Assembly: GCA_021833065.1 (NCBI GenBank)
Contig: JAKBGO010000006.1
Location: forward strand, 1 to 32,019
Source: a bacterium
Lineage (GTDB): Bacteria; Patescibacteriota; Saccharimonadia; Saccharimonadales; UBA4665
Length of the DNA: 32,019 bases
Direction of reading: 5' to 3'
Below are positions 7,244-17,604 of this stretch, in pieces; positions within the stretch are counted from its first letter, which is position 1; each line of letters opens with the position of its first letter. A model generated the notes under the pieces. That model was given only the letters and a program-made list of their open reading frames with translations, was not told where the DNA came from and did not search any database. The translations under genes and the position numbers were made by a program.

Positions 7244-8125
7244 ATGTATGAAGATGTTTTAAAGTTTGTTTGCTTGATTGATCAAGGAAGTTTCACACTG
7301 GCTTCCAAGGAGTTGCATATATCACAGCCAGCACTTAGCGTTGCAATAAAAAACTTGGAAAAAAATCTTAAAACCGACCTGATCGTTCGCTCTCATAAAA
7401 GTTTCAAGATTTCCGAAGCCGGTAGACTAGTATATAAATACGGCGTGTCTGCTAAAAATAGCACAGAACTGCTCAAATTAGATTTGATTACCGTTAAGAA
7501 TAAACCGATTAATCTTAAAATAGGATTAATTGATAGTGTAGCTGAGACATTGTTTCTAGAATCTCAGTCATTTTTCAAACAGATTGATGAACTGTCTACT
7601 TTAAATTTGACAATAAATAACAGCGATAATTTATTAAACAGATTTAATAAATCGGAACTGGATATAATATGTATTACCAAGCCAGTTTATTCAATTAGCA
7701 ATAAGAAGTATATCGGTAGTGTCAGAGAGCCTTTCTATTTGGTTTGTAGTGCCAAAAGCTACGAGCATTATAGCCTGTCACTTAGTAAGTATAATCTGAT
7801 TGATAACTTTTTGAGCTACAACGCCAACTCCAATACGGCAAATTTAATTGATAACTTTTTGACTAAAAACAACGTTACGGTCAATAAATCATTTTATTCT
7901 ACCAGTCCGGCTTTTATTTTGCAGCTTATTTTAAAAGACATGGGTGCCTCTTTTTTACCGAGGCAAATGGTTGATAATTATATCAAATCCGGTGAGCTCA
8001 AAATAATATCTGTCTCTAAAAATGATCAACTCTATCGACCGATAGACGTATTATCAGTCGATAGTAAAAATATTAGAAATGTAGCCAGGCTCATACTATC
8101 GGAGCTTCAAAAGAACTTTAGATAG
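7244..8125 (+). CDS. LysR-family transcriptional regulator
   Basis: 293 aa. The N-terminal 60 residues form the LysR winged helix-turn-helix: FVCLIDQGSFTLASKELHIS followed by QPALSVAIKNLEKNLKTDL, with the typical S/T-Q-P-A-(L/V)S helix. The rest (about 90-290) is the periplasmic-binding-protein-like effector domain, weaker in sequence; its ligand is unknown. The gene is divergent from ino1, the usual layout for a LysR protein and its target, so inositol or a sugar phosphate is a reasonable but untested effector. TATAAA ends 8 nt before the ATG, with no Shine-Dalgarno, so the mRNA may be leaderless. A short repeated LIDNFL motif occurs at about 185 and 201. Confidence 0.9.
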   Translation: MYEDVLKFVCLIDQGSFTLASKELHISQPALSVAIKNLEKNLKTDLIVRSHKSFKISEAGRLVYKYGVSAKNSTELLKLDLITVKNKPINLKIGLIDSVAETLFLESQSFFKQIDELSTLNLTINNSDNLLNRFNKSELDIICITKPVYSISNKKYIGSVREPFYLVCSAKSYEHYSLSLSKYNLIDNFLSYNANSNTANLIDNFLTKNNVTVNKSFYSTSPAFILQLILKDMGASFLPRQMVDNYIKSGELKIISVSKNDQLYRPIDVLSVDSKNIRNVARLILSELQKNFR

Positions 8126-8172
8126 AAGGTGTTAAATAAGACTAAACTTTGGTATCATTTATTAATATTGAT

Positions 8173-8246
8173 GGCGCTTTGGCGGAGTGGTTACGCAGAG
8201 GTCTGCAAAACCTTTTACGCCGGTTCAATTCCGGTAGGCGCCTCCA
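8173..8246 (+). tRNA. tRNA-Cys (anticodon GCA)
   Basis: Acceptor GGCGCTT / AGGCGCC, anticodon loop CTGCAAA (GCA, Cys) on stem GAGGT / ACCTT, short 4-nt variable loop, T stem GCCGG / CCGGT around TTCAATT, discriminator T and encoded CCA. U73 is the main cysteine identity base. Position 56 is C and the D loop keeps GG, so the elbow pair is normal here. Confidence 0.94.
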
Positions 8247-8252
8247 ATTAAA

Positions 8253-8282
8253 TTGAACGGTAAAATTCATCTGTGTTAATAT
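8253..8282 (+). promoter_or_regulatory. likely promoter of tRNA-Leu
   Basis: TTGAAC at 8253-8258 and TAATAT at 8277-8282 with an 18-nt spacer and a TGT directly before the -10 (extended -10). Transcription would begin near 8289, just before the tRNA at 8301. Confidence 0.5.
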
Positions 8283-8300
8283 GTTTTTACCAATTGATTA

Positions 8301-8388
8301 GGGCGAGTGGCGGAATTGGTATACGCGATGGACTTAAAATCCATTGGCCTTTAAAGCCTTGAGGGTTCGAGTCCCTCCTCGCCCACCA
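8301..8388 (+). tRNA. tRNA-Leu (anticodon TAA)
   Basis: Acceptor GGGCGAG / CTCGCCC, anticodon loop CTTAAAA (TAA, Leu), a long class II variable arm (GGC ... GCC), T loop TTCGAGT, discriminator A and encoded CCA. D loop has GG and T loop C56, the normal elbow. It lies 54 nt downstream of tRNA-Cys. From 8389 to 8441 I see only a weak 5-bp hairpin before the convergent carboxypeptidase gene. Confidence 0.95.
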
Positions 8389-8441
8389 TTTTACTTTTGT
8401 TACTGGTAAGTTGAACTAAGCTACGAGCTTTTGTGAATGTT

Positions 8442-9647
8442 CTAGTAGTTAATATGCAACAATAGCCACTTCAGCGGTGGTTTGATAGTTTGATTTAGGT
8501 AAAGATTATAGCTCGAAAAGGTGTTGTCAAAATTCTTTTTCAGACTCGCCGTCCCGACAATCTCGTTTGAATTTGTATTTACTTTAATTGGATTAATGTT
8601 GATGACAATTGTTTGATATTCGTTTATCCAAGAGTATCCTTCGATATTGGTTTTTAGATGAATACCGACTTTTTGTCCCCAGGGTAATTTCACATAGGCG
8701 ACTGTCTGTTTGTTGCTTAAAAATGTCTGTCTTTGAAAATCGTTTTGAAGCGAGTTTATTAGACTAGAGGAAGACGTCAAAGCATCCATTAGATCTTTAG
8801 ATTTCATGACGGCCGTCACTATAGTTACCGGTTTGTTATTTATTTCTTTTATTGACGCCGAAACAAAAACCCCGCCTGCCTGGTCGGTATTACCTGTTTT
8901 GATGCCAATGACTCCATTTTGGCCCAGTAGAAAATTAAGGTTGGAAAAATTTCCAACAACCGGAAAGTTTGTAACTTGTTTGGTTGCGACTATTTGTGCA
9001 ATTACTGGATTTTGGATTGCCATTTCACCGATTTTTACCAAATCGCTGGCCGTGGACGTGGTTGATGGATCAAGACCGCTGGCGTCCTTACCAACATGGG
9101 TTTGGTTAATTCCGTTTAACTTCAAGAAATTGTTGGCGTAATTAGCGTAATTCGACAGTGAGCCAAATGCCCAGATAGCCAGAGCATCGGCCAAATTGTT
9201 AGCCGATGGCAGTAGCATGGCTTGCATTACCTGATATTGACTTAATTTCTCACCTAGTTGTACTGGCACGACCGAACCTTGCTCTCTGACATATTGATTG
9301 TAGATATTTAAGTCTTGTTGGGTGATGGTAATTGTTGGACCGTCTTGATTGATTTTTAATGGATGGACTTTTAAAACAGATAGTATGGTTATTAATTTTG
9401 CGGTTGAAGCGGTTTGAGATGGAATTTGCGGATTGTTTGAGATTATGAGTTCTTGGCCGACAATACCAGCTGCCGCTTCACCGGTCTTTGGCCAGCTAAT
9501 GTTTTTAGGTGTTGAAGCAATATTTAAAGTACTAGAGTAACCGGTTGATTTAATGGGTAGAATGAAGTTGAAATAGGCGTTAAAAACACCTAAAATAATC
9601 AGACATAACAATAAATAGACTAAACTTTTTTTAAACTTTTTCTTCAT
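8442..9647 (-). CDS. dacA: D-alanyl-D-alanine carboxypeptidase (peptidase S11, PBP5-like)
   Basis: Removes the terminal D-Ala of peptidoglycan pentapeptides outside the membrane. The three penicillin-binding motifs are in order: SxxK as STAK at residues 81-84 (nucleophile S81), SxN as SAN at 148-150, and KTG at 250-252. An N-terminal basic stretch and hydrophobic helix (KKSLVYLLLCLIILGVFNAY) is a signal anchor or signal peptide. Residues about 310-385 form a beta-rich domain like the PBP5 C-terminal domain. A final hydrophobic piece (KWLLLHINY) is short. 401 aa is typical. TATAAT on this strand (bases 9664-9669) is a plausible -10. It fits with Ddl and the MurF-like protein encoded at 16117-18759. 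Confidence 0.92.
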   Translation of the reverse strand: MKKKFKKSLVYLLLCLIILGVFNAYFNFILPIKSTGYSSTLNIASTPKNISWPKTGEAAAGIVGQELIISNNPQIPSQTASTAKLITILSVLKVHPLKINQDGPTITITQQDLNIYNQYVREQGSVVPVQLGEKLSQYQVMQAMLLPSANNLADALAIWAFGSLSNYANYANNFLKLNGINQTHVGKDASGLDPSTTSTASDLVKIGEMAIQNPVIAQIVATKQVTNFPVVGNFSNLNFLLGQNGVIGIKTGNTDQAGGVFVSASIKEINNKPVTIVTAVMKSKDLMDALTSSSSLINSLQNDFQRQTFLSNKQTVAYVKLPWGQKVGIHLKTNIEGYSWINEYQTIVININPIKVNTNSNEIVGTASLKKNFDNTFSSYNLYLNQTIKPPLKWLLLHINY

Positions 9648-9716
9648 TGTAAAACTTAGATAAATTATATATTACTAAGGTGTTTGAATCCTAGAGAATA
9701 ATTGGAAAAATTGATG

Positions 9717-9722
9717 TATAAT
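9717..9722 (+). promoter_or_regulatory. -10 box of the lemA-htpX-ligA group
   Basis: TATAAT lies 35 nt before the lemA ATG; no good -35 is seen. A strong Shine-Dalgarno (AGAAGGGGG) precedes the start. The promoter shares a 110-bp region with the divergent dacA gene. Confidence 0.5.
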
Positions 9723-9757
9723 TTAGCTATAGACAGTATTAGAAGGGGGTTTAAGAT

Positions 9758-10327
9758 ATGAATGTATATGTAATTGTAGCAATTGTAGTTATAGTTTTGA
9801 TTTTTATTGTAGCAATAGGTATTTATAACGGTTTAGTTAAATTGAACCAGAGAGTAGCCGAAGCTTGGAGTGATATAACAGTACAATTAAAACGAAGGGC
9901 CGATTTGATACCGAATCTGGTCAATACAGTTAAGGGTTATGCCAAGCATGAAAGTAGCGTTTTTGAAGCCGTTACAGCTGCTAGAACCAGTACAATGAAC
10001 GCTTCCGGTCCTGTTGAAGCCGCAAAAGCTGAAAATCAATTCCAACAAACCTTAAAAAGTCTGTTTGCCGTTGCTGAGAATTACCCAGATCTTAAAGCCA
10101 ACCAAGGTTTTCTTGATCTGCAAGCCGAGTTAACCGATACTGAAGACAAGATACAGGCATCAAGACGTTTTTATAACACAGTGGTCAGAGATTTTAACAC
10201 CAAAAGGAAAGTTTTTCCGAGCAATATTTTTGCTTCGATGCTTGGTTTTAACAGCGACAAAGAGTTCTTCGAGTTACCTGAAAGCGAACAAGAAACAGTC
10301 GCTGAACCCGTCAACGTTCAATTTTAA
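9758..10327 (+). CDS. lemA: LemA family protein
   Basis: 189 aa. An N-terminal membrane helix (residues about 3-24, [21 protein letters not shown]) is followed by the LemA helical domain. The family signature is present: [37 protein letters not shown] at about residues 28-64, in which W-x-D/N-I-x-V-Q-L-(K/R)-R-R-x-D-L-I-P-N-L is diagnostic. [14 protein letters not shown] and the arginine/tyrosine motif [12 protein letters not shown] later in the protein also match. Its biochemical role is not established; it commonly neighbours HtpX, as here (14 nt gap), suggesting a shared role in membrane-protein quality control (inference). Confidence 0.94.
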   Translation: MNVYVIVAIVVIVLIFIVAIGIYNGLVKLNQRVAEAWSDITVQLKRRADLIPNLVNTVKGYAKHESSVFEAVTAARTSTMNASGPVEAAKAENQFQQTLKSLFAVAENYPDLKANQGFLDLQAELTDTEDKIQASRRFYNTVVRDFNTKRKVFPSNIFASMLGFNSDKEFFELPESEQETVAEPVNVQF

Positions 10328-10341
10328 TCTAAGGATTAATT

Positions 10342-11220
10342 ATGTATAGCCAGATAGCTCAGAATAAGCGACGAACCGTCTACATTATGTTTTTCTTTGT
10401 TGCTTTTGTTTCTTTGATAGTGTGGTTGTTTGCAAAGTATTTAAACGGCGGTACGGGCGTTTTTTACGGGGCACTAATCGGCTCATTGGCTTATGCGGCT
10501 TTTTCATATTTCGCCGGCTCCAGGATGTCGCTGGCGTTAACCGGAGCTAAACCGGTAGAAAAAAAAGATAACCCCAGGCTTTATCGTTTAGTTGAAAACT
10601 TGGCTATTACCGATGGTCTACCAACTCCAAAGGTTTACATTATCAATGATCCCTCGCCTAATGCTTTTGCGACCGGTCGTAAGCCGGAAAAATCCTATGT
10701 CTGCGTAACCTCGGGACTATTGGAAATTATGAATGATCAGGAACTGGAAGCTGTCTTGGCCCATGAACTCGGTCACATTAAGAACTATGACATAGTGGTT
10801 AATATGATTGCTTTTGCACTGACGGCTATCATATCTTTACTTGCCGATATAATGATAAGAATTGCTTTCTTCGGCGGTAATGACCGAGAAGAGAATAATC
10901 AAATTTTTATAATCCTTGGTATCGTAGCGGCAATTCTGGCGCCGATTGTGGCAACTTTAATCCAGTTGGCAATATCAAGGCAAAGAGAATATCTGGCGGA
11001 TGCAACATCTGTAATGACCACTAGGTATCCCGAAGGATTGATAAGTGCCTTGACTAAAATTTCTCAAACCGGTTCTGCGTTAAAAAAACAGAATACAGCG
11101 ACCGCCCATTTCTTTTTTGCCAATCCCCTAAAGGGTCATAGTATAACCAATTTGTTCTCCACCCACCCTCCGATAGCCGAAAGAATTGCCAGATTGCAAA
11201 AGGGAGAGACAACAGTCTAG
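10342..11220 (+). CDS. htpX: membrane zinc metalloprotease HtpX
   Basis: HtpX is an M48 protease that degrades misfolded membrane proteins. HELGH, the HExxH zinc site, is at residues 141-145; the third ligand is probably E216 in RQREYLADA. Four hydrophobic segments are visible (about 12-32, 38-58, 152-176, 186-212), matching the family topology with the active site facing the cytoplasm. 292 aa is standard. SNPNAFATGR-like residues (PSPNAFATGRKPEKSYVCV) before the HExxH are also family-typical. It follows lemA by 14 nt and is followed after 3 nt by a membrane-protein gene. Confidence 0.95.
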   Translation: MYSQIAQNKRRTVYIMFFFVAFVSLIVWLFAKYLNGGTGVFYGALIGSLAYAAFSYFAGSRMSLALTGAKPVEKKDNPRLYRLVENLAITDGLPTPKVYIINDPSPNAFATGRKPEKSYVCVTSGLLEIMNDQELEAVLAHELGHIKNYDIVVNMIAFALTAIISLLADIMIRIAFFGGNDREENNQIFIILGIVAAILAPIVATLIQLAISRQREYLADATSVMTTRYPEGLISALTKISQTGSALKKQNTATAHFFFANPLKGHSITNLFSTHPPIAERIARLQKGETTV

Positions 11221-11223
11221 TTT

Positions 11224-14165
<2,942 letters not shown>

Positions 14166-14171
14166 TAAAAG

Positions 14172-14305
14172 TGAGCGTGCGCATAAAAAAGCGACGAAAA
14201 TAAAGAGCTAAAACAAACATCAATTTTTTGCCCATTCGTCGCTTCTCGGGTGGGCGCGCACGAAGAATAAATGCTAAGAACCTCAATGTTTCTTAGCATT
14301 TTTTT
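14172..14305 (+). ncRNA. unidentified pseudoknotted small RNA
   Basis: There is no protein frame here, but three helices can be drawn. Outer helix: CGTGCGC 14176-14182 with GCGCACG 14256-14262 (7 bp). Middle helix: 14189-14198 with 14235-14244 (10 bp, core GCGACGAA / TTCGTCGC). Third helix: GCCCA 14230-14234 with TGGGC 14251-14255. The third crosses the middle one, forming an H-type pseudoknot closed by the outer helix; its 5' strand abuts the middle helix and its 3' strand abuts the outer helix, as coaxial stacking would need. The loop 14199-14229 is A-rich then T6. An own promoter (14138-14165) and a terminator (14269-14305) bound it. It does not match tmRNA, SRP RNA, 6S RNA, RNase P or a riboswitch I know. 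Its 5' end is estimated from the promoter. Confidence 0.65.
14269..14305 (+). terminator. rho-independent terminator of the small RNA (and ligA read-through)
   Basis: Stem ATGCTAAGAA (14271-14280) with TTCTTAGCAT (14290-14299), 10 bp extendable by AA/TT to 12, a 9-nt loop and a run of seven T (14299-14305). The T run leads straight into the extended -10 of the tRNA-Ala promoter. Confidence 0.88.
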
Positions 14306-14313
14306 GTTATAAT
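14305..14313 (+). promoter_or_regulatory. extended -10 promoter of tRNA-Ala
   Basis: TGTTATAAT: an extended -10 (TGn) with a perfect TATAAT at 14308-14313, fused to the T run of the terminator. Transcription would start near 14320, 14 nt before the tRNA. The same fusion is seen at 23805-23818. Confidence 0.65.
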
Positions 14314-14333
14314 ATTATCTAGTTTTAATTTTT

Positions 14334-14410
14334 GGGGATATAGCTCAGTTGATTAGAGCGCAGCGCTGGCAGCGCTGAGGTCCGGGGTTTGAGTCCCCGT
14401 ATCTCCACCA
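14334..14410 (+). tRNA. tRNA-Ala (anticodon GGC), unusual 19-56 elbow pair
   Basis: 77 nt: acceptor GGGGATA / TATCTCC with G3-U70, the alanine identity wobble; anticodon stem CAGCG / CGCTG around CTGGCAG (anticodon GGC); T stem CGGGG / CCCCG; discriminator A; encoded CCA. The D loop reads AGTTGATTA, so position 19 is A (base 14352) after G18, and the T loop reads TTTGAGT, so position 56 is T (base 14390). The elbow pair is thus A19-U56 in place of G19-C56, a second compensated change beside that of tRNA-Gly. An unknown protein gene begins 19 nt downstream. Confidence 0.95.
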
Positions 14411-14429
14411 AATTTAAGGAGGGAAGTTT

Positions 14430-15317
14430 ATGTCGGAAATTTTGTCATCAGAGCTAACGAATGCGAGACATCCTCGTTTGTTCGAACTTACAAAATCCGG
14501 TGGGGTAATTTTTGAGCCTGTTTATTCTAATGAGGAACAGCTAATTTTTAATTTTAAAGAACGTCTTGTGTCTAATGTTGAAAATTTATCACTGGCCGGT
14601 AAACTTTCCGTATTAATTGATTCGCCTGACTTCATCGAATTAGGATATCAAGCAAAAGTATTCAGTCAATTTTGGGAAATACTTGGATTTGATACTCCTC
14701 AGATTCCCAAAAGTATTGCTGACTCTTATATTAATGAATTTAACGGTACCTCCACCAGATTATTGCCTGTACCTACTTTGACCATGGCTGAGAGAAAACT
14801 CATTTATAAAAAAGCCAAAACATATTTTTCCGGTGCATTGGAAACCTCGGAAACTTCACAGTTGACCAATGATGAATCGATAATTTATGCAAATCTCTCA
14901 AGGAATACAGAAAAATTTTATGACAACGGTGAAAAGAAATTCGCACTAAGATACCTAAGCGATAACGGACCCTTAAGTCGACAAGAGTATATTAACTGGT
15001 TGGCTGGTAACGACAGGGGCTTGATTCATAGAAACCGAGTTTGGTCTTTTGTGCCAATTGATTTTTCAAGTAATGATAGGCTTGGCAGTAGCGTCGATAG
15101 TCTGGTTAGCAATTACGACCTGCTATCCCCAGAGAGTCTGATAGCTCGGCAAATGATTATGGTTGCCAGCGGAAATAGTTATAACTGGTCGTCCAGATTT
15201 TGCAATGAATTGATTTTTGAAGTTGACTCTGAGGGTAATCCAAAAGATATCGCCGGCTTTGTCAGCTTACGTTGGAATAATTCCAATCAAACCGGTCACC
15301 TAAGCGTTGAAAAATAA
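14430..15317 (+). CDS. unknown protein, soluble
   Basis: 295 aa, strong Shine-Dalgarno (AAGGAGGGAAG) before the ATG. No signal peptide or transmembrane segment. The composition is that of a folded soluble protein, with aromatic patches (FWEILGF, NRVWSFVPIDFSSNDR, YNWSSRF) and one Cys near the end (SSRFCNELIFEVD). I recognise no family and no catalytic motif. It lies between tRNA-Ala and a hydrolase gene with its own -10 box, so the context gives no function. Conserved-hypothetical at best. Confidence 0.75.
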   Translation: MSEILSSELTNARHPRLFELTKSGGVIFEPVYSNEEQLIFNFKERLVSNVENLSLAGKLSVLIDSPDFIELGYQAKVFSQFWEILGFDTPQIPKSIADSYINEFNGTSTRLLPVPTLTMAERKLIYKKAKTYFSGALETSETSQLTNDESIIYANLSRNTEKFYDNGEKKFALRYLSDNGPLSRQEYINWLAGNDRGLIHRNRVWSFVPIDFSSNDRLGSSVDSLVSNYDLLSPESLIARQMIMVASGNSYNWSSRFCNELIFEVDSEGNPKDIAGFVSLRWNNSNQTGHLSVEK

Positions 15318-15354
15318 ATCAATTTAAGATAAGCAAAATATCTGAAATTAAGGT

Positions 15355-15360
15355 TATAAT
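15355..15360 (+). promoter_or_regulatory. -10 box directly before the hydrolase start
   Basis: TATAAT ends 8 nt before the GTG start at 15369, so transcription would begin about 2 nt upstream of it. No Shine-Dalgarno is possible, which suggests a leaderless mRNA. Confidence 0.6.
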
Positions 15361-15368
15361 TTAACTTA

Positions 15369-16124
15369 GTGAAAATCTTGATAGATGATCTGGTTATCAA
15401 CTACCGCTTAAACAAAGCACCTAAAATTGTTTTGTTGTTGCATGGTTGGGGTGATACTGGAAACGGATTAAAAAACTTGGAGGATGGTCTCATGGAAGCC
15501 GGTTATGGAGTCTTAAGCCTCGATCTTCCCGGATTTGGACTTTCAGATAATCCTAAATCGCCTTGGGGTTTGGGTGACTATGCGGCATTTGTCGGTAGTT
15601 TCTTAAAGAAAGTTAAAGTTAATCCCTACGCCGTAATCGGTCATTCTAATGGCGGGGCAATCGCCATAAAAGCTTATTCAACAGGCTATCTAAAATCACC
15701 GAAATTAGTTTTGATAGCAGCGGCCGGAATCAGAACAAACTATAATTTAAGAAATAAAACATTTAGGCTTATTGCCAAATTCGGGAAAATTCTAACTTTT
15801 GTACTGCCTAGGGGTTACCGGGACAAATTAAAAAGAAAATTTTATGATAAGATTGGTTCGGATTTATTAATTAAAGAAGATCTGATAGAGACTTTTAAAA
15901 AAGTTGTCAGCGAGGATTTGAGAGTGACGGCAAAGTCGGTGGCAGCAAAAACACTTATGATTTACGGAGATAAAGATATGGCTACGCCGGTTAGCTACGG
16001 TGAAATTTACAAACAGTCTATCAGTGGTTCCAAATTAGTTGTATTGCCTGGGGTAGGCCATTTCATCCATTTGGAAGTCCCTGAAAAATTAATTAAAGAA
16101 GTAGTAGGATTTTTGAATGTTTAA
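15369..16124 (+). CDS. alpha/beta hydrolase
   Basis: 251 aa from a GTG start. The oxyanion region VLLLHGWGDTG is at about residues 21-31, the nucleophile elbow GHSNGG at about 92-97 (Ser nucleophile), the acid is probably the Asp in YGDKDMATP (about 200-208), and the His is in PGVGHFIHLE near 230. The overall fold is that of a single-domain esterase/lipase-like hydrolase; the substrate cannot be told. It overlaps the MurF-like gene by 8 nt, so it may be co-regulated with cell-wall synthesis. TATAAT lies 8 nt before the start. Confidence 0.88.
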   Translation: MKILIDDLVINYRLNKAPKIVLLLHGWGDTGNGLKNLEDGLMEAGYGVLSLDLPGFGLSDNPKSPWGLGDYAAFVGSFLKKVKVNPYAVIGHSNGGAIAIKAYSTGYLKSPKLVLIAAAGIRTNYNLRNKTFRLIAKFGKILTFVLPRGYRDKLKRKFYDKIGSDLLIKEDLIETFKKVVSEDLRVTAKSVAAKTLMIYGDKDMATPVSYGEIYKQSISGSKLVVLPGVGHFIHLEVPEKLIKEVVGFLNV

Positions 16125-17556
16125 AAATTTATTTAGCCTTTATCGTCCCAGTTTTCCAAGAAATATCGCATATATGCTCCAAGCCAGTGAGTATGATGCA
16201 ATTGCTTATTTAAAATGGTTAAATAAGACTAAAGATTTCAGCAGAGTCAGTAGCCGTAAACAATTTGTTAAAACAAAGTTTAGCAGCGCCCTTTACTATA
16301 TTTTGGTTTTTGGGATAGTCATACAAATAATCATCGGACTTGTTGTCATTAGTCTAGGTTTTAGCCATAAAATTATAGGTGGTCAATACTATGGCGCCGC
16401 CGTGATACTTTCTTATCCTTTAATTTGGCCTTATTTAATACTCTTCATAATTGAACTGGCCAAGTATTTTGTGATAGCTCCCAGATACCGCGTTTTGGTT
16501 TCTCAAGCTGAGCAGGTTTTCAAAAGTCACCCCGGTAAAGTTATCGCCGTGCTGGGAAGTTACGGTAAGACTTCCATGAAAGAGTTTTTAAACACCGTTT
16601 TATCGGAGGGCTTAAAGGTTGCCGCTTCTCCGGCAAATAAAAATGTCGCTCTCTCGCATGCTCAGTTTGCAAAATCTCTAAAAGGAAATGAAGACGTAGT
16701 TATTGTCGAATTCGGTGAGGGCAAAAACGGAGACATCGCGAAATTAGCTAAATTGACTCATCCTGACATAGCCGTCATAACAGGTCTGGCGCCCGTCCAC
16801 CAAGACCATTACAAGAACCTCAAACAACAAGCCGATGACTTACTGTCAATCAAGGAGTTTGTTGAACCTAAAAATATTTATTTAAATCTTGATAATTTTT
16901 TTAAAGATATAAAGTTGCCTAACAATATTCTTACTTTTAGCGACAGTAATGTCGGAGATATTAAAATTGGAAACGTAGAAGTTTCATTTAATAAAACTAC
17001 TTTTGATTTGATAAAAGGAAAAAACAAGAGTTCTTTTAAAACAAATGTAATCGGTTTTCATCAAGTTAAATATTTGGCGCTGGTTTATCTACTAGCGTCA
17101 CAGCTGGGACTAAAAGACAGTGAAATCAGAAAAGGTATAGCCAAAACCAAAGCATTTTCTCATCGAATGGAGCCATATGTTTTAAACGGTGCCAAGATAA
17201 TCGATGACAGCTATAACGGGAACATTGAGGGGATAAAAGCCGGTCTGAACCTCTTAAAGCGATTAGCCGGAAAACGTAAAATTTATGTTACGCCCGGTTT
17301 GGTTGATCAAGGAAAAGATTCTAAACTGATACATCATGAAATGGGAAGATTAATTGCTAAAGCAAATCCCGATATAGTAGTTCTAATGGATAACTCGACC
17401 ACCAATAGCATTAAGTCTGGTTTGGAGGATGAAAAATTCAAAGGCCAGCTGATTATTGAAGATAAGCCCCTGGATTTTTATAATAATTTAGGCGTATTCG
17501 TGGCTCAGGACGACCTGGTTTTAATGCAGAATGATTGGCCGGATAATTACAAATAG
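16117..17556 (+). CDS. MurF-like Mur ligase with N-terminal membrane segment
   Basis: 479 aa. The Mur ligase core has the P-loop GSYGKTSMKE (147-156), an Asn-rich ANKNVALSHAQ (174-184), VEFGEGKNGDIAKL (197-210), and the C-terminal MurF block SHRMEPYVLNGAKIIDDSYNGN (HRM 349-351, DDSYNGN 363-369; usual MurF DDSYNANP). Instead of the usual UDP-binding N-terminal domain there are about 130 residues with two membrane helices (about 58-80 and 93-121). MurF adds D-Ala-D-Ala to the UDP-MurNAc peptide; the ddl gene that makes the dipeptide follows 48 nt later, which supports this role. The absent UDP domain leaves open a different membrane-bound acceptor. Confidence 0.82.
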   Translation: MFKNLFSLYRPSFPRNIAYMLQASEYDAIAYLKWLNKTKDFSRVSSRKQFVKTKFSSALYYILVFGIVIQIIIGLVVISLGFSHKIIGGQYYGAAVILSYPLIWPYLILFIIELAKYFVIAPRYRVLVSQAEQVFKSHPGKVIAVLGSYGKTSMKEFLNTVLSEGLKVAASPANKNVALSHAQFAKSLKGNEDVVIVEFGEGKNGDIAKLAKLTHPDIAVITGLAPVHQDHYKNLKQQADDLLSIKEFVEPKNIYLNLDNFFKDIKLPNNILTFSDSNVGDIKIGNVEVSFNKTTFDLIKGKNKSSFKTNVIGFHQVKYLALVYLLASQLGLKDSEIRKGIAKTKAFSHRMEPYVLNGAKIIDDSYNGNIEGIKAGLNLLKRLAGKRKIYVTPGLVDQGKDSKLIHHEMGRLIAKANPDIVVLMDNSTTNSIKSGLEDEKFKGQLIIEDKPLDFYNNLGVFVAQDDLVLMQNDWPDNYK

Positions 17557-17578
17557 TATTAAAAATCCGTCCAGACGC

Positions 17579-17587
17579 TGTTATACT
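17579..17587 (+). promoter_or_regulatory. extended -10 box before ddl
   Basis: TGTTATACT (TGn plus TATACT, 17582-17587). Expected start near 17594 leaves a leader of about 11 nt before the ATG at 17605, with no Shine-Dalgarno. Confidence 0.5.
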
Positions 17588-17604
17588 AAATGTAATTAAT
17601 AGTT

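Noticed and set aside
7797-7862. Repeated 15-bp sequence (TTGATAACTTTTTGA) inside the LysR gene
   Set aside because: Two copies only, coding the same LIDNFL turn; no sign of a mobile or regulatory repeat.
8418-8432. Small hairpin AAGCT-ACG-AGCTT followed by TT after tRNA-Leu
   Set aside because: Five bp and only a short T run; too weak to call a terminator.
14189-14244. A minus-strand terminator (reverse strand reads a GCGACGAA stem ending in T6)
   Set aside because: No minus-strand gene lies upstream in that direction and the loop is 36 nt; the plus-strand RNA model explains more.
14176-14262. Twister- or HDV-like self-cleaving ribozyme for the pseudoknotted RNA
   Set aside because: The nested pseudoknot recalls those ribozymes, but I do not see their conserved core nucleotides, and the helix order differs.
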